Assembly: GCF_010183535.1 (NCBI RefSeq)
Contig: NC_071330.1
Location: forward strand, 6,615,717 to 6,679,716
Direction: 5' to 3'
Source: Caenorhabditis remanei
Taxonomy: Eukaryota; Nematoda; Chromadorea; Rhabditida; Rhabditidae
DNA: 64,000 nucleotides
The position numbers and the translations under genes were made by a program. The notes beneath the pieces are model-generated. The model had not been told where the DNA came from. It did not search any database and saw only the letters and a list, made by a program, of their open reading frames with translations. Positions within the stretch are counted from its first letter, which is position 1. Each line of letters starts with the position of its first letter. Positions 25,153 to 35,320 of the stretch are shown here, one piece after another.

Positions 25153-26143
25153 ATGTATTTTCCTTCTTTCTATCACTTTAGCCCTTTCCATTCAACCCTC
25201 GCCACCCTCCTTTCCATCCATCAGCACTTAACCGAAACAGTCAACACATCTCAGTTGACTCCGCAATTTCTTCACGCCTGATGTTCTTCTTGTGTTAGTG
25301 ACCTTCTCATCCATTTCTTCTTTTTTCTATCAATGTGTACTAACATTGCCAATTCTACGACGACTTGTGTCCTATGTCTTTTTAGTGTATGAAATATATA
25401 CATATATATTTATCGTTTTTATAAATGATCTGGCTACTAGAGCCATAAAAAAAGGTTGTGACAAATAGTGTTTCGCGAGTTCGCGAGAGTTGCCTCTAGA
25501 AAAATAAATCATTCACCGTTACGTGTTCGGTTTAGGGGAGTGCAAGAGGAGGTAGAATTCCACGTAGAATACTTCTGTGCTTGAACATGTATCAAAAGAA
25601 TGAAACATTAAACAGATGGATGGGAAGTTCTCGATGGATAGTCAAATACTGGAAGAAGTTATACGTAGCGGGAACATCCCTTGTCACGGTAGAACAGGTT
25701 CGTGAAAAATATAAATCCACGTTTAAAACTATCGACAAATTTGTTTGCAAACACTATGAAACTAAACTTTCTTGTTCTGACATTCCTGCCTGATTCACTG
25801 AAAGATGTTCTGGAAATGGTGTTCTACAGACATATTTTCAAGTACAAAAAATAATGGTGAGCAAGGAAAGTGCTTACTAAATACTGAAAGAACAATCGGA
25901 GCTTGACAATCTTTGGTTTCAGAGAATACATGAATAACTCATGACTTAATCCCCAAACCTTCGACATCTTTCTACATCTGTTTCGGTTCATTTTTCATTT
26001 CAAAAAAGTATAAATAATCTACCCATCTTCACTTGAAGTCCGAAAAAGGGTATTTGTCAGAAACATACTCACCAAAAAGCGTGCTTGCGAACAACGCCCC
26101 ATAAAAACATAAAAACTGCATAACTGATAGACATAAGGATTAT
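25153..26143. other. Intergenic between vha-2 and the synergin-gamma gene
   Basis: About 1 kb with no supported gene. A 70-codon frame at 25581-25793 has no codon bias or homology I recognise. Short TA-rich stretch near 25390-25410. The right end (26110-26160) holds the acceptor for the next gene. Confidence 0.4.
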
Positions 26144-27343
26144 ATGAGTTCGTTTGCAGGAATGTTGTGTGCTGGTGGTGGACTTCTACCTCCCGCCCTT
26201 CTTGATGAGGCAAGAGTTCCAAAGTTCTACTTAGATGCTCTTGTCGCCTGTGGGGGAACGTCATCTAGTGCTCTTCCAAATACTGGTCTCGGTGAGTTTT
26301 ATGCGAACACGTTCATTAATAACCAATCAAGTATTTGTTTCAGTCTATAATCTAATGGGAACATCTGAGTTGCCAAAAGACGTGCTATCACACATTTGGT
26401 CTGCTGTAAACCGTGCGAAGCCAGGTCAACTGACTCGTCCAGAATTCTTCTCTCTTCTTGCTTTAATTGCGTTAGCACAAAAAGGAGAATCATTAGCTGC
26501 TCTATGTGCAATGGATTCTCTTCCCATTCCATATCTGAGTCCGGTTCAAGCATTCCCAACTCCTTCCAATCCAGCTCCAACCACGAGCACATCATCTTTT
26601 GTTCCATTTGGAAAGTGAGTAAACTACCTCGCAAATAAATCAAGCCAACTTAACAAGAAGATTTTCAGAATCAAACCATCCGCTTTCATTCCAACTTCAC
26701 TTCTGCCACGTCGGAGTATGAGAAAGAAGCAAGAATCAGGATCGAAAGAAGCTTCTGCACATAATTCACCAGCTAAAGGAGCTGCCCAAGATCTCGCTGG
26801 TCTCGATTTCAGTGACATTTCTGATATGAAAGAAGATATAAAAGATGTAAACGAGACGCCACAGCAGACATGCTGGCGAGAGACTGTTCATGCTGTTTAT
26901 ATTGTTGTTGAGGAAGCGAACCAAATATTAAAAGATGCTCAAAAAGAAGTTCTCCAAGAAATTTCTGAAACTGAGAAGGGAAGTGCTTATTTTAAAAGTT
27001 TATCTAAAGCATTCGATACACTGGAGAGAGTTTGCAAGTCTGCTGGAGTACTACTATCGATCCAATCCACGAAAGAAGCAGAATACTGTCGCAATTTAAG
27101 AAGAAAGTGGGAAACATTTTTGGAGAGAAATTCAGATGACAAAGAAGGAGATGTTGTGGATGATAAGTAAGAATTCAATAGATCAGTTCTATTCACGCGT
27201 TAATAAATTTCAGAAAGTGTATGATCTGTTTTCAACCTCTTCTAAATCGTATTGAATTCGGTGGGCAGAATTACGACGCAGCATGTGCAAATCTCTGGGT
27301 CAACGGAGTCAGTTCAACTCTTCCTAGTCTTCATTTAAAATAA
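26144..27343 (+). CDS. Synergin-gamma-like EH-domain protein
   Basis: Homologue of mammalian synergin gamma (AP-1 gamma-adaptin binding protein), acting in clathrin trafficking at the trans-Golgi network; by position it matches C. elegans R10E11.6. Exons: 26144-26291, 26344-26614, 26669-27166, 27214-27343. The N-terminal EH domain includes LPKDVLSHIWSAVNRAKPGQL and FFSLLALIALAQKG. A Lys/Ser-rich linker leads to the synergin C-terminal region: CWRETVHAVYIVVEEAN, then the CMICFQPL and NYDAACANLWVNGV motifs close to the stop. The start is uncertain: ATG at 26144 or the in-frame ATG at 26162, which follows a TTTGCAG acceptor and would be preferred if that site is trans-spliced. A poly(A) signal lies at 27562-27567. 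Confidence 0.85.
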
Positions 27344-27606
27344 CCATTCCCCCTTCTCAAATGTAAATTCTTACGTCTTTCCTAGCATTGGTTGTGAATG
27401 CTTTCTTCATTTGGTTACTTCTAGTCCTTTCCCATCGAGCTTCTGTGGTTGTGTGTATATTCTCTTTTCAGGTTTCAGTTGGGCTAATAGCTCTTTATTA
27501 TGGTTTAAACACTATCATAATAATCATCATAATTCAATTCAATGTTACATTTCTGCTCTCTAATAAATAGTCAATATTAGGATTTTAATTCTTGAGATAT
27601 GGGTAT

Positions 27607-29891
27607 TCAGAAATTACGAAGATTCAATCCATTCTTGACGTCATCCACCGTATTCTCAGCTACTGATCCAATTTTGGAGAATGTCGAATCAATCTTCTGC
27701 TCGGAATCTCCCAGTGTTTTCTTCACTTCCAAAACTGCGTCTCCTATCATTTTTTCTCCGGACTTCATCAGATCCGATGCAACTTTTTCACTTTTATCAG
27801 CAACGTCTTCCATTTTTTCCTTGATTTCAGAAATCGTCTGAAATTTAATTAAAATTAATTAATTTTTTAAAGTTCTCAACGAACATTTTCAATTTTTCCT
27901 CCAAGTTTTTCCTTCGTTTCATCCAGACTCTTGGCTGTTTTCTCCAAAGATTTAGTGATACCATCCACTTTTTCCGCAATGTTCTGTAAGAAATCCTATT
28001 CATTTTTATTTTTTCAAATGTTTATTTGATCTTCGGTTTCTTACATTTTCCGCATCTTTCTTCTTTTCATCTAATGTTGATTTCACTTCTTTCAGTGTTC
28101 TCGCCACGTCATCCTCTGTTTTTTTGATAGTCTGAAAATATATTTTCTATCTCAATTTCACAGCTCCTCCCATTTTTCCACATCACTCTCAATACTAGTC
28201 GTGATCTGCAAAAAGACGAAGAATTCTCTTATCTTTCGCACCTTATCAACACTTTCTTCTGCCACCTTCTGCACTTTTGCCAGCAAGTCTCCGACCACGT
28301 TTACATTCTTCTGAGTCTCTGTACTCTCTACTGCCGGTACACTTTCAGGAGTTATCTCATTCATTAATTGACTGACTTCAATCTGAAAAAGAATGAGAGT
28401 GAGAAAAAAGAAGAAGATGAATTTGAGAGGGGTTTGCTCCCTCAAGTGGATGAATACTTGGGAAAGTCTGGAAGCAGAACAGGTTAAAAACTGGAATGTA
28501 TTCTGGGGTTTCAGGAATCACTGGGAATCACTGCATGCAAGCCGATAAGTCATGAACTCATCAATGGTATCTCCTACCTGATCATTCATTTTATTTGCAG
28601 ATAAATTCTTGACTGCGACAGCAGGTTCTTCTTGAGTCTCCGCATGAATTCTCACTGCATTCTGAGCATTTCCAGCAATTTCGGGAGCATGAGCAAACTT
28701 AACATGCTCTTGACTTGTCTCTGCCGATTTTGGAGATTGAACTTCAATTGGATTATTCGAATCTATAATATTAATATGATGGATAAAAATTCAAAACTTC
28801 CTCACCACTTTTGCCAAGAGATTTTTTCTTTTCCAATTCTTGTTTAACCTTTTTCATTTCATTCAAAAACTCTTCTCTATCCTGAACGAAATCTGGCTCA
28901 GAAGCAATATCATCGTCTTTCGAAGTGATAACATGACGATTCTCCTCTTTCTTCACTGGTTTAGTGATTGGAGCGGGAGCTAAAAATATATATCGTGATC
29001 AAGTTCTGGTCAGTATAATGATGAACTCACGAGCATTGAATCTAATTGGAGCAGCTTTGAAGTCACTGTGGGTCGCGCTTTTCTTTGGTATTTTTGCATC
29101 ATAAACTCGTTGTTTATGAGGGATTTTGTCGAGATGAGCAAGAGTTCGAGGAGTTGAAGAACCGAATACAAACTGATTACGTGAATCACCACCTGAAATT
29201 ATGTAGTTCTTGATTTAGGTTTCAGATTAATGCGATGCTTTGAGAATCTTCCTAATTTTCAAATCTTTTCAATTTTGATCGAGTCTAGTGTATCATATTC
29301 AAACACTTCCGGACCTTCAGAAAACGAGCGGGAAAGCCGTCAGCTTAAAATAGACAGAGTGGCGGTTTTCAGATGCCAAAGATTTCAATGTTGAAGAAAG
29401 AATGAACGTCAAGATTGGTTCAATAGAGTTTCCCCACCAATCAAAAACTTTGATTTCTATTGTCCAAAACTTTCAAAATGAATTAACCTTCTCTCGAAAG
29501 ACTTCTTGCTTTGACAATATAGTCATGTAAACTCGGAGTGTCCACTGGCTTCTCAACTGATTTCGCATCGTAGCTTCGTAGTTTCGGAGGTATCTGAAAT
29601 TAATTCTTTTCCTTTTTCTTTTCCCAAGTTTTGAAGTTTCAGTTGAAACATAAAAACACTTTTATGATCCACTTTTATTGCTGTCTCTGGTCCTTTTTCA
29701 ATTGAGAAAAGCTAATTGAATGGATCGGAATGTAGTAAAACTACTCATGGAGTGCTCATCCATCTTTATATGTTTTCTTCCCATGAGAATACCTTGTTCA
29801 TGTGAGACAAATCGCGTGGAGTACTACTTCCAAAAGCGAAAACTCGTTGACCGCGGCTTCGAAGTTTCTCTCGTCCAGCAGATGAAGCCAT
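27607..29891 (-). CDS. Unrecognised repetitive coiled-coil protein
   Basis: I do not recognise the family. Exons on the minus strand: 29891-29793, 29593-29488, 29192-29031, 28979-28806, 28762-28578, 28382-28242, 28205-28182 (weak, 24 bases), 28131-28045, 27983-27885, 27837-27607; about 435 residues in open frame. The N-terminus has one motif twice, FAFGSSTPRDLSHMNKIPPK and FVFGSSTPRTLAHLDKIPHK, each followed by YDAK. The middle is Lys/Glu-rich and disordered. The C-terminal exons begin with TI or NI and encode similar amphipathic segments (DDVARTLKEVKSTL, KSLEKTAKSLDETKEKL, EKMEDVADKSEKVASDLM), a heptad-like pattern recalling LEA/apolipoprotein-type helices. No signal peptide or membrane segment. 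The small seventh exon is needed only if 28182 is the donor; it can be skipped without a frameshift. Confidence 0.7.
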
Positions 29892-32302
29892 TGTTTGAAT
29901 TGGGTCCAGAAGTGCACAAAGAGTAGCAAAACGAGGAAGAAGAAGCTGTCAAAAATGGAGTGAGAGAGAGAGAGAGTTGTTGAAAAAAAAAATGACAAAG
30001 GGGTGGAAAAACGATCGGTGAGCAAGAGATTCGAGTGGAAGAAAATTGGGGTGGAGTGGATGAAAAGGGTCGACAGGAAACGATAGAGAAGCGTAAAACG
30101 AGTGTTAGGAGGAAGGAACATGGCGGGAAAAATATGAAGACGCATTCGGAAGGACGACGTCACGTCTCCGGAGGATAAGAAGAAGAAGAAAAAGAAAGGC
30201 CAAACGACTACGGGAAGATTCATGACATGTTCAGATTGTTAAGAAGGAGGAGAAGCAGTAATCAACTACCGAGTTGACGGCTTTCTTTTTGAGATGAATG
30301 TTTCAATATTATCTTCCAAGGAGAAGAAAATTGAACAACGCTCTGGGCCAATGACCGTGTTTCATCTTTAAATGCGAGGCTCTGATAGAAAAAAAGAAAG
30401 ATCAGAAACTAATCAGCAGACACTCAATAACTCCATATTGGACAATACGGTTTTAGCCTAAAATGATGCTTCAGGTCTCTGTTTTTTTCCATTCAAAGAC
30501 AGAATAAAATTAAATGTGGAGTACGCTCTGAACAATACGAATATTCCCTTTTACCTTATCCAGTTTTTGTTGGATTTAGAAATAGTGAACATTTTGAAAC
30601 TGTGGAAAATTCTCCAAAACTGAAACCATCTTTTGTATATGCTGCTTACTGAAAAGAGATGACCTGTGTAATTGAAAAACCGCTGAAATGTGCAATCAAA
30701 GCAATAATTAGTTGGATCTTCACTTCCTCAGACTGAATTTCTAACAAAATTGAAAAAAAAAACATTAGAAAGGTAATTGAAAAGAAAAAAAACAACAAGA
30801 AGAAGCAGAAAAAAATGCATGATTTGAATGAAATTTGAACTGGTTTTTTAAGGAAGTGAAGCACAAAAAAAACAGACGGATGAATGGCATGACACTAGTT
30901 CTTTCATTCTTTTTTTTTCTTTTTTTGGTGACAAACTCTTTTTGATTCGACTTTCAAATGTGAAAACAACAAAGGAAGAGAAATGGAAAAGAAGAGGGCG
31001 GTCCCATTGGGAAACAACTCGAAAAAGAGAGTTTCGGAAGAGAAAGAAGATGATGATGAGGACGATGGATTAGTTGAGGAGTTGAAAAAATGAAGAAGAC
31101 GTGATGAAAAACTCATCAAGAGTGGCTTCTGGTGGGGACACAAAGTCAAATAGGAAAGAATGGAATAATGTGAATAGAGAAGTAATTTGAAAAACTGGGA
31201 GCCATTACTGTATATTACGGCTGAACTTGTCGAGTCATCCAAAGCTATGATAACTCAATCCAGATTGTAGGCGATACCAGACAACATTCGAATAACGTCA
31301 GAGAGGGCGGTAGACGGTTCTTGAGTGGAGTATGATTAAAACTGCTCAATGTCTCAAAAAACTACCCTTAACTACCTTCGCTGTTATTTAAATTTCATCA
31401 TTTTTACAATTTGATCGGAATTAGGAAAGGTTTCTTTATTTAATAGGAAAAGATCTACACGGGGATTGTTTCATCGTTTCAGAGTTGACAAAACTTCAAA
31501 TTTCTCCGAGTCTATAGTACCCACCTAGATCTTCAATTTCGTAACTGACGACTCTGTACAAACTACCTTAAATATTGTTCTAGTAAGTGAACGGGCGATT
31601 ACATGCTATTTGAACCAGGATTGCTCCAATTGAGAGAGCTCGAACTTTTCCTAAACATGTTCTCAATGATCAAAATGTATTGAAATTGAAATTCTAATCC
31701 AGTTCATGAAATAAGATCGAAAAGGCAGTCTTCTGTTTGTTTTCAGGCATTTTCTAGATGATTTCAAATTTAGAAGAGTGGTTGCAATCGCACAAATTGG
31801 GTAAACTTAAAATGTTTTGTTTTGGATAACAAACGCATTCGGAGCCATTTCAAAGAGCCTTCGCCCCGTCAGTTTTATAGGCAATTGGAGAAAAAAGGGT
31901 CGAATAAAGAGTGGAAAAAAGGCACGTTTCGTTTCCATGAATTGAATTACAAATACACATTTAAAGGGAAAAAAACGGGGTTGACAATAGAAGAAGAAGC
32001 TGTTGTCGGTGGGAAAGGTGTTTTGAAGAAACAGAAAGGTAGTTGGAGAAGAAGAAAAATGGGCACGAAGGAGGAGAGCAATTTGAGAAAATTGCAAAGA
32101 CTCTCTTGACACACCTCTTGGTTTTGGATGAATTGGTGAAGAAATAAACAGAGAAAAATGTGTATATATCGAGAAGAGGTTGGAAGAATGTTGCGAGAAT
32201 CTGAAAACGGTTTTGAGTTCAGCGGGTCTCATGAAATTTCTCAACCTCTGTAAGAATACGGAAGAGATAGGAAACAAAAACAAGAAACCTCTTGAAAGGT
32301 AC
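29892..32302. other. Gene-free, purine-rich stretch upstream of the coiled-coil gene
   Basis: About 2.4 kb without a supported gene. The plus strand is strongly enriched in G and A over several blocks (29935-30200, 30700-31170, 31890-32110), which produces long spurious frames on the minus strand rich in Phe, Leu and Ser. It may be regulatory sequence for the minus-strand gene that starts at 29891. Confidence 0.5.
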
Positions 32303-32913
32303 CAGGGCTGTGCGGCAACAAGTTGCCGGTTGCCGAAATTGCCGAAATTGCCGAAGTTTTAGTTGCCGAGTTGCCGTTGCCGAATTCGGCAACTCATGTT
32401 TCGGCAACCGTTTGAGGTTGCCGAATTTCGGCAACAGTTTTTCGGCAACTCGGCAACAACGTTAAATTTTCTTTTCGTGATAAATTTTTGCAATTTTACA
32501 GAAAAAATCAGTGAAAAGACTTAATCAGGGCAAGACCCGCGGAAAAAAACTAGTCATGCAAATTTAACAAACTGTAGTCGAATTTCGGCGGTAGCTTCAA
32601 AAAAGTCTTGGTTTTGACAAAAACCATAGAATTAATGGAAAATAGTTGATTTTAAGAATGTTTAGTGGTTTCACAAGCTCTCTTTATGATTTCTTGTCTC
32701 ATTTGTAAATTTTTGTTATTAGGTTTGAGTGAACATAACTTTTTATGAGACTTTAGTAAAAAATACTACTGTTGCCGAAAGTTGCCGAAAGTTGCCGAAT
32801 GTTGCCGAGTTCAAATTTCGGCAAGTTGCCGAGTTGCCGAAAGTTGCCGAAGCATGAATTGCTAGTTGCCGAGTTGCCGAGTTGCCGAAAAAAGCTGTTG
32901 CCGCACAGCCCTG
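32303..32913. mobile_element. Non-autonomous hAT-like element with GTTGCCGA arrays
   Basis: The ends are inverted 17-mers, CAGGGCTGTGCGGCAAC (32303) and its complement (ending 32913). Identical 8-bp AAAGGTAC flank it at 32295-32302 and 32914-32921. CAGGG ends plus 8-bp target duplication indicate the hAT superfamily. Next to both ends are arrays of GTTGCCGA/GTTGCCGAATT-type units (32325-32455 and 32770-32895) in opposite orientation, so the subterminal regions also pair. The centre is AT-rich and non-coding. Confidence 0.88.
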
Positions 32914-32951
32914 AAAGGTACGCGTTGCAATCACAAAATGTAGATACATTA

Positions 32952-33517
32952 CCGCTCAATTGGGTATGATCTTTGACCGTTTTCAGTTGAAATTGCCCAA
33001 CTTTGAGAATGTGTCATGGTAAATCTGGTTGTCACAGCTAGTAGGTTTTCATTGAATCTTACAGATGGAAAGTAGAGCTTTATTTTTGTAGTTGACAACT
33101 CCTTTGTAAGAACACTCTCTAGCAAATTACGTATCGACAAAGTAATTTCACTCTCAAATCGGCCCATTTCAGTGCAAAATAGTGCGATTTTTCAGCTGTC
33201 ATCTTAAAATGACCATAACTCTCTAGGGAGCGCCTGCACAAAAAATCACTACAAAACTGGAGCTCAACTTTTAATCTCCATGGTTCATTAAAAACCTACT
33301 GGGTGTGACAATCAGAATCACCATGACACACTCTCAAAGTCGGACAATTTCAACTGAAAACAGCTAAAGTTTACAACCTTTTGACCGGTACTGTAAGCTG
33401 GACTCCATGATCACATAATGCTCAGAGAGTCTCAACTGTATTTTCTTCAAATAGATAGCTAGTTAAACAGCCAACGTTAGCTAGCTAAACAGCCAACGTT
33501 CATATCCTATTGAGCGG
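32952..33517. mobile_element. Inverted-repeat element with TA flanks (Tc/mariner-type MITE)
   Basis: The ends read CCGCTCAATTGGGTATGA and, inverted, CCGCTCAATAGGATATGA. Both abut TA dinucleotides (32950-32951, 33518-33519), fitting a TA target. The inner arms also pair: TTTTCAGTTGAAATTG (about 32980) against CAATTTCAACTGAAAA (about 33347), and TGTGTCATGG against CCATGACACA. A short direct repeat (AAACAGCCAACGTT twice) lies at 33470-33500. No coding capacity. It sits 38 bases from the hAT-like element. Confidence 0.7.
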
Positions 33518-33647
33518 TACCGTACATTTAACTTTTCCGGCCTGTAAAAGTTGTGAAATTTCCTTAACAAAAACAGATGAAGAGGCCTTTGTGGAACTTT
33601 CATAAAAGCAAATTCTTATCAATAGAAGCATGAGATAAAGAAGTCAT

Positions 33648-34378
33648 TTATGAGAAATACTGATAATCCAATTCTCGATCTCTAGCTGCTGCATAAGAAC
33701 GTCTTCTTTCAGTCTCTTCGTAACCTTTTCGAAGTTCCCATTGAGTTCCAGAGTCTATTGTTGAACTGCTAATTGTCTGAATTTGAGAATCTTTTTTTGT
33801 AGTTGTCAACTGTTTTTCCGGTTCCACACTTGTTGATTTCTTCTTTCTTCCAAATGCCAACCATGCAATGCAACAACAACAACACAATAGAAATAGAAGG
33901 ACGAGCAGAATGATAGAGATAATTCTGAAAATTTTAAAGAATTTGGAAATAGGTTCAATGTTATTACTGAGCTATCGGGTGGAAAAAAATATTTACGTAA
34001 TATTACCGTACTCGTAAATTAGCGTTATTCAAACACATTACTCAATTGAACTCACATTGGCTCTTGTCGGAATCTCCAACAACAGTTCTCTAGAAACTCT
34101 CCGCAACATTCATAATAAGTGAAGAATGAAGGTGTTGGACATCTTCTGAATCCATGATTATTTCAGTATACATGATGTTCGAATACTTACAAAGGAGCAG
34201 GTCTTGGAGAGTTAAAATACCATGGACGACGACATATAACGTCATTATATGATTGAGAATTCACTGAAGATTCAGAATAAAAGTTGGCGAATCAAAACCA
34301 AACTATTCCTAGGTTACCTATCAAGATCAGAGGAGATAATAGAACAAAATATAATAACGAAATATGGGAAAAGCGCAT
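33648..34378 (-). CDS. Small Cys-rich single-pass membrane protein
   Basis: Unrecognised 166-residue protein. Exons on the minus strand: 34378-34318, 34263-34191, 34145-34056, 33924-33648, all phases consistent. The N-terminus is a clear signal peptide (hydrophobic LLYFVLLSPLILIV). A short luminal/extracellular part has clustered cysteines (ICRRPW, LRCPTP, YYECCGEFLENCCWRF). It is followed by one transmembrane helix (IISIILLVLLFLL) running into CCCCC, a likely palmitoylation site, and a basic, Ser/Thr-rich cytosolic tail ending DYQYFS. This layout resembles Shisa/VOPP1/WBP1-like adaptors, but I cannot claim homology. An in-frame ATG at 34498 would add 40 residues in front of the signal peptide; I prefer 34378. 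Confidence 0.75.
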
Positions 34379-35320
34379 GATTATCAATAAATCAGTACAG
34401 CGTTCTGGTTGACAAGACGTGGAAGTTGTAGTGTCCAAAAAGTAAACACATGCTTTCTCGCATAACTTTCCTCGGCCTGTTGCGCACGTCTGACTCATAT
34501 TTATTCATTTACAAACAGGAATGACTAATATCTGAAACTCTGGAAGTATCCTATCAAGTGGGTCAAACAAGTTCAATTAGTAAAATCTTTTCGGAGATGA
34601 TCATGAGGGAACAGAAAGCAAAGCCTTTCAGTAATTTGTAGGCAATGTGATTCCAAATATTTATAAACCTTCTCGTTCATTTCTCGATTACTCAAACTTG
34701 TATTCATAGGTGTACTTGAATTTAGTACGGTAGGTTTCAAGGAACTTTTTCTTGTATATCAAAAGGTCTCGCCACGAATTCTAAAAACACAAACTGAAGA
34801 GCTGAAATTTTCCAATAGTTTCGTTTTGCTTGATCAGGAGTTTTTATTGTCGTTCCTATAGACGCGAACTATTTTAATAGACGGATCAAATTGGCATGAT
34901 TTTGTTCGTACTAATTATTTTTTGTACCCTCGCCGAATTCCGAATCACTCGAGATTATGTTTTTTCATAGCTATTGCTGACCGCTCACCAGTAGACATTT
35001 TACACAATTTTCTTAATATTTTATACCCACTTTATTCGAATTCAAACAATTTTTGGCGCCTCACAGTTTGGCGCCCAGGTTTTCTGCGTCTCTTTGTCGT
35101 AAACACTGTTTCTTTCCGTACGAGACTCCACCGTTACGTTTCACATGTTGCCGCCAAAATCTCGCGTTTGAATTTAGACAGTCACACTTTCGCGTTAGTT
35201 TACCGCATTTGCGAGGGTTCTTTCAGTTGTAGTGAAGGAGAGGACAACTTTTTGATGATTCTCTCTCTCTTTTATGCTCATATAGGATTTTTAAATCTTT
35301 TAAAAATCTATTTTTTCAGC
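34379..35320. promoter_or_regulatory. Upstream region of mcm-6 (divergent from the Cys-rich gene)
   Basis: Divergent intergenic region of about 940 bases. It contains two E2F-type sites and a third near-match close to mcm-6 (listed separately). The open frame that runs into mcm-6 from 34922 is not coding: the ATG at 35321 lies directly behind a TTTTTTCAGC acceptor. Confidence 0.6.
35052..35075 (+). promoter_or_regulatory. Pair of E2F-type sites upstream of mcm-6
   Basis: TTTGGCGCC occurs twice, at 35052-35060 and 35067-35075, matching the E2F consensus TTTSSCGC in the same orientation, starts 15 bases apart. A near-match in the other orientation (CCGCCAAA) lies at 35151-35158. They are 160-270 bases before the mcm-6 ATG, as expected for a replication gene controlled by E2F/DREAM. 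Confidence 0.75.

Noticed and set aside
25581..25793. 70-codon open frame between vha-2 and the synergin gene
   Set aside because: No recognisable domain, no acceptor before the ATG, and no continuation by splicing.
30904..31242. Minus-strand open frame with Ser-rich stretch
   Set aside because: Same GA-rich strand effect; low complexity only.
31807..32283. Long minus-strand open frame (158 codons) upstream of the coiled-coil gene
   Set aside because: Composition reflects the GA-rich opposite strand (Phe, Ser, Leu runs); no splice context, start context or similarity.
32325..32895. GTTGCCGA repeats as a CRISPR-like or minisatellite array
   Set aside because: Eukaryotic context, no unique spacers of constant length, and the arrays are bounded by transposon ends with an 8-bp duplication.
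34922..35320. N-terminal extension of mcm-6 in the same open frame
   Set aside because: A TTTTTTCAG acceptor lies directly before the ATG at 35321, and family length (810) is reached without it.
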